Shown one piece after another: positions 23,441 to 36,189 of a stretch of 64,000 bases of DNA (the stretch's first letter is position 1; the number at the start of each line of letters is the position of its first letter). The stretch covers positions 8,494,001 through 8,558,000 of the forward strand of contig NC_080699.1 of assembly GCF_030445035.2 (NCBI RefSeq), written 5' to 3'. The notes beneath the pieces are model-generated. The model was not told the DNA's origin. It saw only the letters and a program-made list of their open reading frames with translations, and did not search any database. The DNA comes from Dasypus novemcinctus (taxonomy: Eukaryota > Chordata > Mammalia > Cingulata > Dasypodidae). The translations under genes and the position numbers were made by a program.

Positions 23441-24407
23441 GATGAGGTAGTCGTGGGGGTGGGGTGGGGTGGGAAAGAATATCCCGTTTATAGTCTGTGC
23501 CCTCCGTGAGCAAAAGTTGTTAGAATGTGTGTACATATCCCTTAGGAGTTACAGCATGTTGGGATGAGGATCCCATCCCCAGTTTCTCTTTTCCTTGCAG
23601 GTTTTAAATTTCCAACCTCTAAAGTGAATGTATGGACCAAATTTCAAAGGAACTTTTTTTGTAGTCAGTTCTTGCAAAATGTGTTTGGTAAACAAACTAA
23701 AAAAATAGATTCCTAGAAGAGTTTTAGTATTTATCCAATAATTGACAATTTCCTGCAGAAAGGTAAGAGAAGGTGGGCTTTGTTTTCCTACACCTTGCAT
23801 AAAGTAGTGTGACAGGGCATATTCTTTGTTTTCGGGGTCTGGGTTGGGAACACTGGGGTCCAGAGCCTGCAGAATGTCAGCTTTATTCTGACCTAAATCT
23901 GAGGATAGGGCTGGGGTCACGTCTAAGGGCATATGCGCCTTATGCGCTACTAGGTAGTGCTATTAATGATTAACCTTGTCTTAACAAAATTCCTAGCACT
24001 GGAATTTCCTTGAAATGCACATGCTGGCTGATTGAAATGATTCGGTTAGCATTTTATTAACACTTCAAACATTTTTTAAATATAGGTTTAGTATAAAATA
24101 GACAAGAAAATGCTAATGATTACATTTCTCATTTGTGTTTTTCTTGAACACATTTTTTATAGTTATTTGTTTAAGAAGACTTAAAACCATTGTACTTTGG
24201 TCGGAAAAATGATAACTATATCTTATTTTAAAAGAAAGGGCTTGGGCTACATTTGGCCAGCTTCTCCTTCCAGTTTCACCAGTAAGTGAGAAGGTAGACA
24301 GGTCGGAAGGGTTCAGATGCTGGAGCTCCTTTCTGTGGAAGGAAGCATCAGGGCTGGGGAAGGAGTGCCTCAGCCCACAAAGAAGCAGCAGATGCTGCTG
24401 CTTCTAG
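23441..24407. other. Unique sequence
   Basis: A G-rich run (GGGGGTGGGGTGGGGTGGG) sits at about 23455-23473. No gene recognised. Confidence 0.4.
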
Positions 24408-24500
24408 AGAAGTAGTTTTCAAACCTGCTGGAATGTTCCAGATGTTTTAAGGAGCGTTTTTAAATGCACACGCCTAGGTCTGAGAGTGGAGAGGGAAAAT
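24408..24500. mobile_element. MER5-type remnant
   Basis: GTAGTTTTCAAACCTGCTGG and AATGCACACGCCTAGGTCTG fit a worn MER5 copy. Confidence 0.4.
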
Positions 24501-24519
24501 CCTAAATACTGCTAGAGCC

Positions 24520-25012
24520 TTGCATTAGTTTCCAGTGACTGCAGTAATGAATTACCATAAACTTGGGGGATTAACGTAAAGGAGGTTTATTCTACATTTT
24601 TGGAGGCCAGAAGTCTGGGGTCAGTTTAACTGGGCTGAAATCGTGATGTTGTCAGGGTCATGTTCACTTTTGAGACTCTGGGGAGAACTGTTCTGGCCTC
24701 TCCCAGCCGCTGCTGGCTGCCAGCTTTCCTTGGCTTGTGGCCCTATCGTTCCAATCTCTCCTCCACGATCACATTGTCGTCTCCTCTTCTATTTGTGTCA
24801 CCTGTCCCTCTGCCTCTCTCTTATAAGGAAACTTGTGGTTGGAATTAGTGTAGACCCAGAACTTCCAGGATAATCTCTTTGTCTCAAGAGCCTTAATTTA
24901 ATGCACCTGCAAAGGCCTTTTGTCCAAATAAAGTAACATTTACAGGTTCCAAGGATTAGGATGTGGACGTATCATTGGGCATGGTGATTAGTTTTCAGCC
25001 TACCACAAGCTT
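24520..25012 (-). mobile_element. MLT1-type (ERVL-MaLR) solo LTR remnant
   Basis: On the minus strand it begins TGTGGTAGGCTGAAAACTAA and contains ACGTCCACATCCTAATCCTT, GGAACCTGTAAATGTTAC and GAGATTATCCTGGAAGTTCT, then an AATAAACC signal near the end, in the order of MLT1 LTRs. No internal genes adjoin it. Confidence 0.7.
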
Positions 25013-25929
25013 CATGATCATTTACAGAAACAAGGACCATAGTATCTACCAATACGTCCTTGTGTCGTGAATCCTAAACACAAGTTTTATTTTTTTCTCT
25101 CCCTTTTCTCCATCTCCAGCTATTTTACTTTGGTTATGATTAATGCATGGATTAATACGAATATTGAAGATAGATTCATGACATAACCAGAGGAGAATGG
25201 ACATCACTCAGAGATCCTGGCCATGCAATGGAAGCAATAAATAATGAGACTTGAGGTTGACTTTTTAAAAAAAATTAGGGCAAGAGCATGTTTTCAGTTG
25301 GACAAGGGATATTTGGTTGCATTCTGCTATGTAGCAACATTATTTTTAGAATGTAAGTATACAAGAGGATGTGCTGGTATAGGACAGATAAAGGGGTCAA
25401 CTTAACTGGACAGTTTGTCCTTTGTGATTGCCCAGCATCTTAATCCATATCTTATATTTGGGGAATTCCTTATCTTATCAGGCAGAGACAGCCTCCCATA
25501 TTGAAACTGAAAATGACAAACATCTGCCTACAGCTAGGGCATGGTCAGCTTCTCCAGACTGAACAGGAAGTCATTAGCATCGAGTGACCATGCAGATCCA
25601 TACTCAAGAGACCGGTGATCATGGCTGCAGATGCTTCCAGCTTCCAGGGGTAGATCGGCAGGCAGGTTTGAGTGACAGCATCCTGCACCCAGTGTTCGGG
25701 CCCTGACGTGTGCCTAGAGATGGTGACAGCAGCGTCTTTATAGAACAAATTCTACAGAGTTTTCAGGGCATTTTGTTTTCTTGGCTGTTTCAGCCTCCAG
25801 GTCTGCTCATTAGTCTCACAAATGTTCTAGGCTACACCAAATGTTCTAAATGCATTCCCCTTATGCTTAGCCAGAGTCTGCTTCTCATGTTTGCAACTAA
25901 CTATCCTGGCAGATACAAATGAATTGATT
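25013..25929. other. Unique sequence
   Basis: No gene or clear repeat recognised. Confidence 0.35.
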
Positions 25930-26500
25930 AATTTTATTTAAAAATACAAGTAAGAGACAAAGTGAAGGATATTGTCTGGAAAGGAGAACAAAAAGATGAT
26001 GAGATGAAAAATTGGGGGAAAAAAAGTTTAAAAAATTGGAGGAGCAAACCAGGAAAACTAATCTCCAACCAAGAAGAACTCTAGAAAGAGAGAACTGAGA
26101 AAGGGGAAGAAATTATCAAAGAAAAAAGTACAGGAAAATTTCCCACCAAGAGTTTCTTGAGTGAAGGGCCCACAAATTATCCAGATCCATATATGAACAA
26201 AGGCCTCCACAAAGAAATACTTCTCGGAATTTCAGAAAATCAGAGATAAAGAGTTAAAGGAATGGAAATATAAGTGACTAGAATAGAGCTATCTAGACGA
26301 CAATAGATAAATGTTTTCAAAATTCTAAGAGAAAGTTATGTTAACTTAGATGAACTTAGTAACCAAACTCAAGACACACAGGCAATTAAAAAACAAACTA
26401 ATTTTCCAAAGTTACTGGAGATATGGTTTGGTAAATTGATAGGGAAACCAAAAAAGAGAAACCCAGGCATCCAGGAACCAGATAATCCAATATAGGGAAG
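25930..26500 (+). mobile_element. A-rich degenerate LINE (L1/HAL1-like) remnant
   Basis: A-rich text such as CAGGAAAATTTCCCACCAAG, GGAATTTCAGAAAATCAGAG and GATAAAGAGTTAAAGGAATG resembles worn ORF1-type L1 or HAL1 sequence. No frame is open. Assignment to a family is tentative. Confidence 0.35.
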
Positions 26501-26884
26501 AAGTGCAGGGACATTTCCAGACACCACTGTGCAGCTGGGCTAGAGAGCTACTAGTTACCAGAGAAATGGACGATGCCTTCATCCTCGGGAAGGAAAATAT
26601 ACAGCTAAATCACATGGTTGCAAGGTCTTTGAGAGGTAAGGATTGATAGGCACATATCCAATCAGTTGGGGCATTTTTAAAAACTTGAGCACACAGAAAC
26701 TAAGCAATGAAAAGAAGTAATCACGAACTTTTGGGGAAAAAAACTCTTTAGAAAAAAGCAAAGTGACATGCGAATGGGAGTTTAATCACAACAAACTAAC
26801 TTAGGAGTAAATAATTTTCACATCATCAACACGGTAAACACTACTGATTTAGCATAAGAGCTGTGATTTAAGTGAGGAGGGAGT

Positions 26885-27110
26885 ATAGGGTTGAAGGTGT
26901 AAGCGGGGCAGATGCTTCCCCTGCCCAGCCCGGCTCTCCCACACAGGGAGCTCAGCCCTGTCGCCCGCGCTGGCCGAGCCACTCGCCCTGGAGACGGAGA
27001 GGATCGAGGTCCCCTGGGGGCCGCAGAGCTCCACCCGCGCTGCGTGCACGGCTCCTGCTGGACGTGCTGCTCGGGGCCTGCAGCGGAGCAACCACTTATC
27101 GGAGCCAAGT
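26885..27110. other. Isolated CpG-rich patch
   Basis: I count about 18 CpG in roughly 215 bases, in AT-rich surroundings. It is not part of any repeat I recognise. Open frames exist on both strands across it but resemble no family. It could be an orphan CpG island, a non-coding RNA promoter, or an unrecognised CpG-rich repeat. Confidence 0.4.
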
Positions 27111-27715
27111 TCCAAGAAAGCACTTTCCTCTAGCCCAACAAATTCGAGATATTTGAGACCTTTTCTGTGTGTGGCCTGTTTCTACAGCCGAAATTCTCCA
27201 GCCGTTGATGCCTTTCTGCTCAAATAAGGAAACTGGATGAAAAAGTAGCTCTTTTAAGTAACAATGGCCTGCTTCTTTTGGTGAAGTGCTATATGCTTAA
27301 GCAAAAATTCTACCACCAAATATACCAGAATATATCTCTTCCATAAGTGAATTACCAGTGGGTCTATACCTGGAATACCACGTATGTTTTAGTTACGGGA
27401 TGTTTACATTTTAGGAAGGAAAACATTTTTGTTTCTAAAAAATTGATTATTTGTAATTTGTTGTTCCTAAGATTTTTATACCATAACAAAATTTGTTCTT
27501 GTCTCATAAATTTGGTTTCTAAAGGAAGATAAGCAGCTATAAAATTAAGGGGAAGAATAGGTGTTACTAATCAGATAATGCCTTGATTTTTCTAAATGAG
27601 AAGATTGCTTTATTTTTAAACACTAAACATGGGAATTGCTTCTGGCAAACTGTTTTGGGAAAGATTAATGCTGTATTGTGTACAAGGTTCCCCCATCCTG
27701 TGTATTGAAGTAGAA
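27111..27715. other. Unique AT-rich sequence
   Basis: Nothing recognised. Confidence 0.35.
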
Positions 27716-27721
27716 TTGATG

Positions 27722-28112
27722 TTTTTTTTAAATCTACTCCACCCCCCCACCCCCTATCCCCCACCCCTGTTGCTGTTTGCAGTCGCTGTCTGCTCTGTGT
27801 CCATTCACTGTGTGTTCTTTCCTGTCTGCTAGTCTTTTCTTCTTGTCTTTTCTCTTTTAGAAGGCGCCAGGGGCTGACCCCGGAACCTCTAGTGTGGGAG
27901 AGAGGCACTCAATTGTTTGAGCCACCTCATCTCCCTGATCTGCTGCATTTCTCATTGTCTCTCCTCTTTGTCTCCCTTTGTTGCATCATTTTGCTACACC
28001 AGCTCTTAGCGGTGTGGGCCAGCTTGCCTTCACCAGGAGGCCCTGGGAATCAAACCCAGGGCCTCCCATATGGTAGGCAGGAGCCCAATCACTTGAGCCA
28101 CATCTGCTTTCC
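27722..28112 (-). mobile_element. DAS-type SINE (variant with GGCCAGCTTGCCTTCACC segment)
   Basis: T-rich start, CT-rich tail complement, and a tRNA-like head at the right (minus-strand start GGAAAGCAGATGTGGCTCAA). A second tRNA-like segment is at about 27850-27930. The CCAGCTTGCCTTCACCAGG segment is the one amplified in the copy at 36190. Confidence 0.75.
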
Positions 28113-28269
28113 TGATCTTTATCCTAAGTTTCTCTATTTTATGGTTGTTCTTTAAAAAATACTACATTATTTCATGGCTTTAATACACGGTTTAAAATGT
28201 GACCTACAGAAGATTCAAATAATTAAAAACAAAGTAATGTGAAAATATTGTAGACTCAAAGAATTTTTT

Positions 28270-28632
28270 TTCTTTTTAAAGATTTATTTTATTTATTTCT
28301 CTGCCCTCCCACATTGTTTGCATTTGCTGTTTCTGTTTTTTGTGTGCTGGTCTTCTTTTTAGAGGCACTGGGAACCAAACCCCGGACCTCTGATGTGGGA
28401 GGGAGGCGTCCAATTCCTTTGCACCACCTCTGCTCCCTGCTGCTTTGCTGTGTCTCTCATTATGTTTTCCTTGTGTCTCTTGTTACATCATCTTGTTGTA
28501 TCAGCTCACTGCCCCTGCCTGTTGCGTCAGCTTGCTGTCTTGCTCATCCATTCTAGGAGGCACCAGGAACTGAACCTGGGACCTCCCAGGTGGTAGGTGG
28601 GAGCTCAATTGCTTGAGCCACATCTGCTTCCC
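28270..28632 (-). mobile_element. DAS-type SINE (two tRNA-like segments)
   Basis: T-rich left end, tRNA-like segments at 28365-28440 and 28555-28632. Flanks AAAGAATTTT and AAAATAATTTT may be the worn duplication. Confidence 0.75.
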
Positions 28633-28639
28633 TAAAATA

Positions 28640-30203
28640 ATTTTAATGTCACAGTGTTTTATTTTGATGATGTGCCTTCAGTTTGATTTGGGACACCTTT
28701 TAAAAGGATACTTTATTTGGGTTTGTAATAATCTTTGAAGAGCTTGGAAATAACATTTCTGCTTACTTCATCAAAAAAAAAAGTGTAAGAGGGCTAAATC
28801 CTTGTATCGTAACAGGAAGTCCAAAGATAATGCATAAAATAGATATAATCAAGGAATAGAAACATAAACATGTTACTTAGAGAAATGAAGGTGAATACCA
28901 GAAAACACAACAGACACTGCTGCAGTAGTTGCTGCTGGTAATCAGCCTGGGGCATAGCAGAAGACAATTTTATTTTGAGGCTTTTAATATGCTTTGATTT
29001 AATTCTTAAGGAAATTTGTACAATGGATTTGCGTTATACATAGTTAACTTACATACAACTGACCATTTGTACTTGGTCCGAGAAAGAGAAAAACATATTT
29101 ATTTCTCCATTGCCCAAGTCCATCTACCTTCTACTCCCCCTTACTCCCTCCCCACCTCTCCTACCACCCCCATCACCTGCCCCACCTCCACCCCCTCCCC
29201 TTACCTGTAAATAGGACCTGCCATTGCTCTAGGTAAAGGGATGCCTTAGCTTAAAGACAAAGAGATAAAAATCATTTTTCCTTTGCTTTTGACTTCAGGT
29301 CTTGACAATTTAGAGATTACTCAAAACTAATTTTGATTAGACTTGATTTTTGCAGTATTCACTAATTTATAACCTAATCCCAAATCATATTACAAACTGA
29401 TGAAACAAAAGACAATGTACCTTCATCCTCATAATAATGGTTAAGTACAAAATGAAAGCTTGCCATGGACTTGGTCCCATTATTCCCCACAAAAACCCTA
29501 TGAAGTCCAACTGCAATGACCTTACGTTGAATAGAAGACCATGTCCGATATTGGTAGGCTGCGGGCCGGAGGATCCCTGCCCTCTTTTATATATGCTCAG
29601 CCACCTGAGATGGTACACTTGGGTAAACCAGAAAAACTGGGCTATCATGGGAGGCTCGAGCAGTGTGTCTGCCTTCCAGGTCTGGTGTTTATGAGCGTTT
29701 GTTTTATGTTCATGACGCCTCTTTCTGCAGCACTAGGCGAGCAGCTGCAGCCCGGGGAGCCAGGCTGTGGGCAGAGCACCTTTCCTTAGGCGTCCTGTGG
29801 CTCAAGGTCTAGCACGATCCTCTCGGTTATCTGCGACAGCAGTACCTGGCATGGATGCTGTAATCCTTTGTTCTTCTCAACTCCTCCTCTCTGAGTCTGG
29901 ACATGGCTTTGGGATTTTTTTTTTTACAGTGCAGCTCTCTGAACAGCAACTCCTCATGGAAGGGGGCTGTCTGTCCAAGGAGAATCTGTTTACCTTCCTC
30001 CACCGACGAGGTCCTTACTTAAATGTGAACGTTAGTGTTGGGTTAAGGTTTAGCTTCCTCCCACTCTCAGATAACTATATAGGTTACAAAGTGCTTTCAC
30101 ATACAATGTTTCCTTTTATCATGAAGACACCCCTCTGGGCTGTCATTTATTCAGAATTTATTACAGTCCGGCACTCTAAAATATACTAACTTTAATTCTG
30201 CAA
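28640..30203. other. Unique sequence with a C-rich tract
   Basis: 29130-29206 is a C- and CT-rich stretch (CCTCCCCACCTCTCCTACCA). The open frames at 29385-30189 resemble no family. Confidence 0.4.
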
Positions 30204-30213
30204 GGTGGGTATT

Positions 30214-30586
30214 CTTTTTTTTAAAGATTTATTTTATGTATTCCACTCCCCTCCTCATTGTTGGTGCTCACTGTCTTTTCTCTGTATCTGTTCATTGTGT
30301 GCTCTCTGTGTCTCCTTATTTTATTTTTAGGAAGCACAGGAACTGGACCCAGGACCATCCATGTGGGAAGAAGGCATGCAACTGTTTGAGCCATATCTGC
30401 CCTCTGCTTGTTGTGTCTGTTATTGTGTCTCCTTGTTGTGTCTCATCATTGCATCATCTCACTGTTCCAGCCCCTTGTGTCAGCTTGCTGTCTTGCTTGT
30501 ATTCTTTAGGAGGCACAGAGACCCAAACTCAGACCTCCCAGGTGGTAGGTGGGCACCCAACTGCTTGAGCCACATCCATTTCCCAT
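30214..30586 (-). mobile_element. DAS-type SINE (two tRNA-like segments)
   Basis: Flanked by exact GGTGGGTATT (30204-30213 and 30587-30596). Poly-T left, head right. Confidence 0.85.
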
Positions 30587-30599
30587 GGTGGGTATTTTC

Positions 30600-30720
30600 A
30601 AGTCCATTTTATTATTAGGTAAGCAGGCTCAGAGAAGAGAAATGGCTTGCAAAAGGCCACCAGTTGGCTAATGACAGAACCTGGAATAGAACTTAGCTTC
30701 CTCCAGGGCAAATTTTCAAT
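30600..30720. mobile_element. MIR remnant
   Basis: CTCAGAGAAGAGAAATGGCT, AAAAGGCCACCAGTTGGCTA and GAACCTGGAATAGAAC follow the MIR core order. Confidence 0.6.
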
Positions 30721-31744
30721 TTCTTTCACATATGGCAGCTGCCTCTAGGAGTAAGAACTCCATCCTTCACCCACATTCCTGGTAGAATGTTGTTGTTGTT
30801 GTTTATGTGACTTTTGCCCTCCTCTTACTTCCATCCCCCATCCCACCCCTCTTTATTATGTGCAACACCTTCTTCCTTTATTTTTATGTCCTTGGAACTT
30901 AGCTAGAGTTTAATAGTCTTGCTAGCATAGTATACACATTTTTTATCTTTCTTATGAGACCCAGTCCTCTACCTCTTAGAAAGACTTGCGTATATAACTG
31001 GGAAATAAACTCCCAGCACTGCTCTTAACTGCGGTTATGATTCTGCTGATGTGGCTGAATGAGTAAAACTAAAGGGTATATTGATTCCTAACCTTTTATT
31101 AACAAAGAATCAAGGCAAATAAATATGTAGACAGCCTTCTTTCAATTTCCATGACTGTTTTTGCCATATTATATCTAAAGCATTTGGATCCTTATCTGAA
31201 AGGTATGTTTTAAAATGGAAACATGGTTATTATATCTAATTTTCTGTCTCCTCTTACCTCTGGGACTTGCAAGCAAAGTTAGATTTCAGGCACTTCTTTC
31301 TTATAGAAATTTTAACACTCAATTCCTTTGTCTTCCTTCCCTCCCTCTTTCTTTCCTTCTTTCTTTTCTCTCTCTCTCTCTCTTTCTCTCGCCCCCCACC
31401 CCGTCCCAAGTAAACCGTGTCACAATATAAGAGTTTCTTTTTTCTTTTAAAAATTTTCTTTCTAAGACACACACCTACATCTCAGAAGTAATTATCTCTA
31501 AGGCGTGGTATTATACATGACTGTTGTTCTTTTTCCCTTGTGGTCTTCTGTATTTTCAAATTTGGGGGAAAGTTATATAAAAAGTGTGTTTTATTTCAGT
31601 GCTTGCTCTAAGACCATGTTTTTAAAAAGGGGGGTGAGTCTCTCCAGGGAAATACACATGTACCAGGTGAAACTTGAATCTATATTTTTGTATGTTAAGC
31701 AAACATGGACATAAAGAACTCCATATTATATAGAATATAGCATT
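30721..31744. other. Unique sequence with a CT-rich microsatellite
   Basis: 31335-31390 is CTTT- and (CT)n-rich. No gene recognised. Confidence 0.5.
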
Positions 31745-31751
31745 CAGATGA

Positions 31752-31837
31752 TTTTTTTTAGGAAGTACTGGGGATTGAACCCAGAACCTTGTACATGGGA
31801 AGCAGGCGCTCAACCACGCGAGCCACATCTGCTCCCC
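31752..31837 (-). mobile_element. Short tRNA-derived SINE monomer
   Basis: An 86 bp unit with poly-T, a B-box complement (GGGGATTGAACCCAGAAC on the plus strand) and exact 7 bp CAGATGA on both sides (31745-31751, 31838-31844). It lacks the DAS body, so monomers move on their own. Confidence 0.75.
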
Positions 31838-31844
31838 CAGATGA

Positions 31845-34005
31845 CGTTTTAAGCAAAAACAGTTATGTTGAGAGATATTTAAATGCACAAACTGGGTTTG
31901 AACTACATTCATAACTACTTCCCTGCTAATAAGATGTAATTCCTTAAAGGCACTTTGGAGGGAATTTTTGAGAAGCACCGAGTGTAAGAAAGTGCTCAAG
32001 TAAGATTCTGATAGGAATGTTCTAAAGAGGATTTCTATACTGGGAGGAGAAGGAAGTATGACCGCTGAGACCCCTTTCAAATTTAAAATTTACTGTCTTT
32101 ATGGTGGGTAGCCCTTCTAAAAATCCAGGAGGAACTTGGACTTCTAGAAGGCATACTCATAACCGCGATCCATTACAGCCAAAGGGCAGCGCAAAATTAC
32201 AAAAGGGAAAACGGAGCACGGCGCGCTCTGGATGAGACCAGCGCAGTCTCGTGAGACGCACCTAAGCCCCAGCCAGGGGCCGTGACCTCACGGTGAAGGG
32301 CAACCCAGCAGGGGAATTTTATGCTGGGCTGACATGTGTCCTTGGACAAAGGGGAGCCTCTGCCTGTATGCTCCTAAATTCCGGCCTCTCAGAGAGGAAG
32401 CAGGTGTCCTGCGTAAACGACACTGCTTGCACGATTTGGGCACCGTGCGCCATTCTTTTCAGTGAACGGTGGGAACCCTCCTGAAATCTAATTTTCCAGA
32501 TGCCAGCCGAAGGCCAGCCTTGCAGGCAAGGCTTTCCAAGGACAGCAGTTCAATCTTGCCATGTAAACTCTTTGACACACAGTGCTCCTTTAGATGTTTT
32601 CTGAAAATACAGTTCCCGTCTCACCAACAGAGGCAGCACCTCTGGTCCTTCTTTCATAATTTTTGGAGCGATACCAACTATTCCACAAACCTCTCTTGCT
32701 TTCTAAAAGAGAAAAAAAAAGTGAACAGGAAGAACTACAGAACCAGTAGGTGGATTTTTTTTTATCCTTACATGAGCTAAGTAGAGGCTTGTCCACATGG
32801 GCATCACGGCTTGGCCCAGGTAAATAGCCATAAAAGAGATCCCTCACCTCAGCCCAGCCTCGGCCTTAAGTACGTGTTGGAGCAGGAAAATATACCCGTT
32901 CAAGTGCCCAGTAAGCGCTAGAGCCACTCTCCTGGCCGCCTGCCAGGGGCCAAGTGCTGATTTCAGGCTAAGTACACGGTCATCACGTTAACCAGTGTTT
33001 ACTTGCCCGGAAGCTCTTGTGATGTCTCTCACGGCTCCTTGAGGCTCTCCCCCTCCACGAACGCCCCCTGGAGCACGCCTCTCTCGGCCCCGTCGTTTGG
33101 CTCTGGACACTGCAATCGCCCATGGCACCCTCAGCCTGGGATGGCCAGGCTCCTTCTGCCGTGACGTGCCAGTATTCCTTGGTAGATTCTGGCTCCACGT
33201 GTCCTCACGTTAGGGAGTGGCGGTGAGGAGTGGGGAGGGAGGAATGATGGGGAATCGCCTGGACACGGTGAGTGGGTTGGCCTAGGTGAGGACAGCCAAA
33301 TGGTGGCCAAGTCCCCTCGCTCCTGCCCCCGGGGCGATGGCAGGCTGAGAGCCAGTTCCTCAAGCCTGGCATAGAAATCAAAGGCTGCTTGGTGTCCCTG
33401 GAGTAATTGCATCTAAGGTCCTTTCCATTTATGAAATAGGTAATTAGTATATTCATGAAAAACTCACGTCAGTAAAGACGCAAGATCAGTAGCATGACAT
33501 AGCCCAGAGCTTACCAAGTACTGTGGAATATTTGATATTTTGAAGTGAAACATGGACAAACTTTAAGTGTTATTTTAATGTGAATTAGAATAAATAGCTA
33601 ATACACCAAGTCCATTTGTGACAGGGAAATGAAGTTTACAATTACATTTATTTAAAGAAAAGGGAGCCAAATTAAAGATGAATATTTAGTAAATAATGAT
33701 ACGCATGTGGCAAAAATCACATAAGTGGTATCCTGTTGACTAAATTTGGAAAATTAGCATAGAGGAGAGAATCGGACACCTTCGGGCTCAATGCCTGCTC
33801 CAGCGTTCCCTGGCCGTGTGAACTGGGAAGGAAACGTAACTTCCAGGGATCTCAGCTTTCTCAGCAGCGGAAGGCAGAAAACCCAGCCGACCACAGTGGG
33901 CCGAGAGGGCTAGAGGTCACAGAGGTCAAGTGTCTAGTGTGGCGGCTGGCGTGCAGCAGGCCCTAATAAAAATTAGGGTGAATGGAGTACTTTCCATTTG
34001 TGTCG
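31845..34005. other. Unique sequence
   Basis: Moderately CpG-rich patches lie at 32155-32290 and 33000-33350. No gene or clear repeat recognised. Confidence 0.4.
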
Positions 34006-34009
34006 AAAA

Positions 34010-34200
34010 ATGTGTCCCAAAGCTTCATATGTATTAACCCTATCTTCAACAAGTCCTTACGAGAAGGGGACTCTCATTAGCTTCTTTTTGCCAAAGGGGA
34101 AACTGAAGCACAGTAAGGCTAAGTTCACACAGCCGGTAAGTAGTAGGAGGGAGATTTGAAGTCAAGCAGTGGGTGCTAGAAGCTTTCTGTAAACCTGTTA
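34010..34200. mobile_element. MIR remnant
   Basis: TTAACCCTATCTTCAACAAG, GGGGAAACTGAAGCACAGTA and TTCACACAGCCGGTAAGTAG occur in MIR order. Confidence 0.6.
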
Positions 34201-35090
34201 CCATGTATGAGCCTTTACATTCTAACAGGTTAATTTAAGCACAATCTGCTCTCCTGGACTGAACTTTATCGAGCAGGGGCCTTTAGGGGCCCTGAGGTGG
34301 AGCCTGGCAGGTGCTAACAGGGCCTTCAGGGTTTTAGGTCAGGGCACTAGGGAAGGGACATGCTGTGACCCTGAATGACGGGGCAAGATATTTGGGTATT
34401 GTTGGGTAGCAAATGGGGACAAGTACAAGCACGAATATACTCCAGGCCTTTTTTGGGTGCTGAGCCTTAAATAAATACGAGTAAGATCTCGGCCTTCAGA
34501 GATTCTAGTAGAGTGGGAAAGAAGCTGGCTACGATTTCACTGCAGTAGAGAGGGATGGATGCTCTGGGCGGCGGCTGCAGGGAGCTGATGGAGCCACAAG
34601 GGGGCGGTGATGGCTGGAGCAGGGAAGGCTTCATCCAGGAGGTGGTCCACGTGGACTCCATCCATCCGAGGTCTGAGCAGACGGGCGTGGGCAGGGCTAT
34701 GAGCCTGGAATAGCCTCTGGCCACAGCCCGGAGAGTGACGGCCTGACCAGGGTCGTGGCATAAGCCTGGAACAGAGGGAATGAGCCTAAGATGCGTGCTT
34801 GAGGCGAGATTCTCAGGGGTGGTGATTACATCCGGTTTCCAGGAGCACAATGGGCAGTTTTCAGAAGAGGGGAGGAATGTGCGTGAGTCGAAGCACCGAG
34901 GCACAGAGGAAGGAAGAAAGAAGGAACTAGAGGAAGGAGATACTGGGTGTGGAAAAGAGCTTTTCCTCCAGAATGACACTCTTAAAATATATGTGACTGA
35001 CGAGGAAATACAAGGGTCTTTCCTGGCTTTTCCCCATTTTCACAGGTTAGTTTTCAGGCAGACAACATTTGAGAATCTTGGGTATTCATT
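34201..35090. other. Possible L2 remnant and unique sequence
   Basis: 34440-34700 has phrases reminiscent of L2 (AATAAATACGAGTAAGATCT, GGAAGGCTTCATCCAGGAGG). The 170-codon minus-strand frame at 34467-34979 has no family similarity. Confidence 0.35.
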
Positions 35091-35260
35091 TAACTTTCAT
35101 TTTATTGAGCACTTAGGCTGTGGTAGGCACAGCCCTCAAGGTTGAGGATTCTATGGGGAGCAAAACCCCGGCCCTTTTCTCCCTGGACACACATTATGGA
35201 GGTGGGGAGCTAGGAAGTAAATATGTACAAGAGTGGGCTGTTCAAATATCTGGGGGAAGA
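35090..35260 (+). mobile_element. L2-type remnant
   Basis: ATTTTATTGAGCACTTAGGC, TGTGGTAGGCACAGCCCTCA and GAGTGGGCTGTTCAAATATC fit a short worn L2 end. Confidence 0.45.
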
Positions 35261-35394
35261 GAAGCCAGAAGGATGAAGCCGTAAGCGCAACTCTGTGAAT
35301 GCGCTTGTCAGGGCAGCGCCCGTGAAGGTTAGGCTGATGGGTCAGTGAGGCCACGCAGTGGTGCCCGGTGGTTTGGAGAAGCAAGCCCTGGGCT

Positions 35395-35736
35395 AGCTGT
35401 GATACGAGGAGATTTCATGGACTTCAGTCCTGGGTGAGCTGATTGATGATTGGTTCCTTCTATAATCCACCATTGCCTTCAGCAATGAGAGATGTGAAGG
35501 CCTTAAAGGGGAAGTGATCTCAGCATTCAGAGAGAGAATACTCAGCTCTTCTTCAGACAGCCGGTCTCCTGGGAACCCATCGAGGGCCGTCGTCGGAGCC
35601 CCTGGCTGCAGCCTGCCCTGCGGAATTCAGACTTGTGCGTCCGCACGGTCATGTGAGACAATTTTATAAAGTCTCACAGTATTTACAGGTATCTCCTGTT
35701 GGTTCTGTTTCCCTAGAGAGCACTGACTAATACAGT
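35395..35736 (+). mobile_element. LTR-like remnant of ERVL/MaLR style
   Basis: It ends with TTGGTTCTGTTTCCCTAGAG then CACTGACTAATACAG, a common mammalian LTR end, preceded by GGAATTCAGACTTGTGCGTC. The start is uncertain and no duplication was found. Confidence 0.45.
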
Positions 35737-36188
35737 GCCCCTTAGTTTTTTAGTTACTAAGTGAACTAATTGCCTTTTCGGGATCACTCCATTGCTTGGT
35801 GCGGCTCTACGCTCTATTTGCGGTACCAACATTTTCCACTGCGAGCTCCAGCTTTTCTACCTTCAAACTCAAATACTCTTGGAGGCAACTGCCATCTAGT
35901 GGCAAAGTGAGGAAACACAGCTGGTAGATTGAGAAGCAGAAAGTTTCTTTAAAGTGTTTACAAGATCATCAGCTATGAAATTGCTCCGAAAATTTGCGGA
36001 CTTCCCAATCTCACAAAAATCCAAGAAAGTTGAGCAGTTAGTGCCAAAGAACTTTTATTTCTTTTGTTTTGTTGATGAAAGACTTATGTAATCTTCACAG
36101 TAACCCTGCAAGCTGTTTTTTTTAAATCATTTTAAATATGAAGGAATCCAAAGATTAAATAACTTTCCCAATTACCCTCAGATATTTT
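35737..36188. other. Unique sequence
   Basis: Nothing recognised. Confidence 0.35.
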
Positions 36189-36189
36189 T

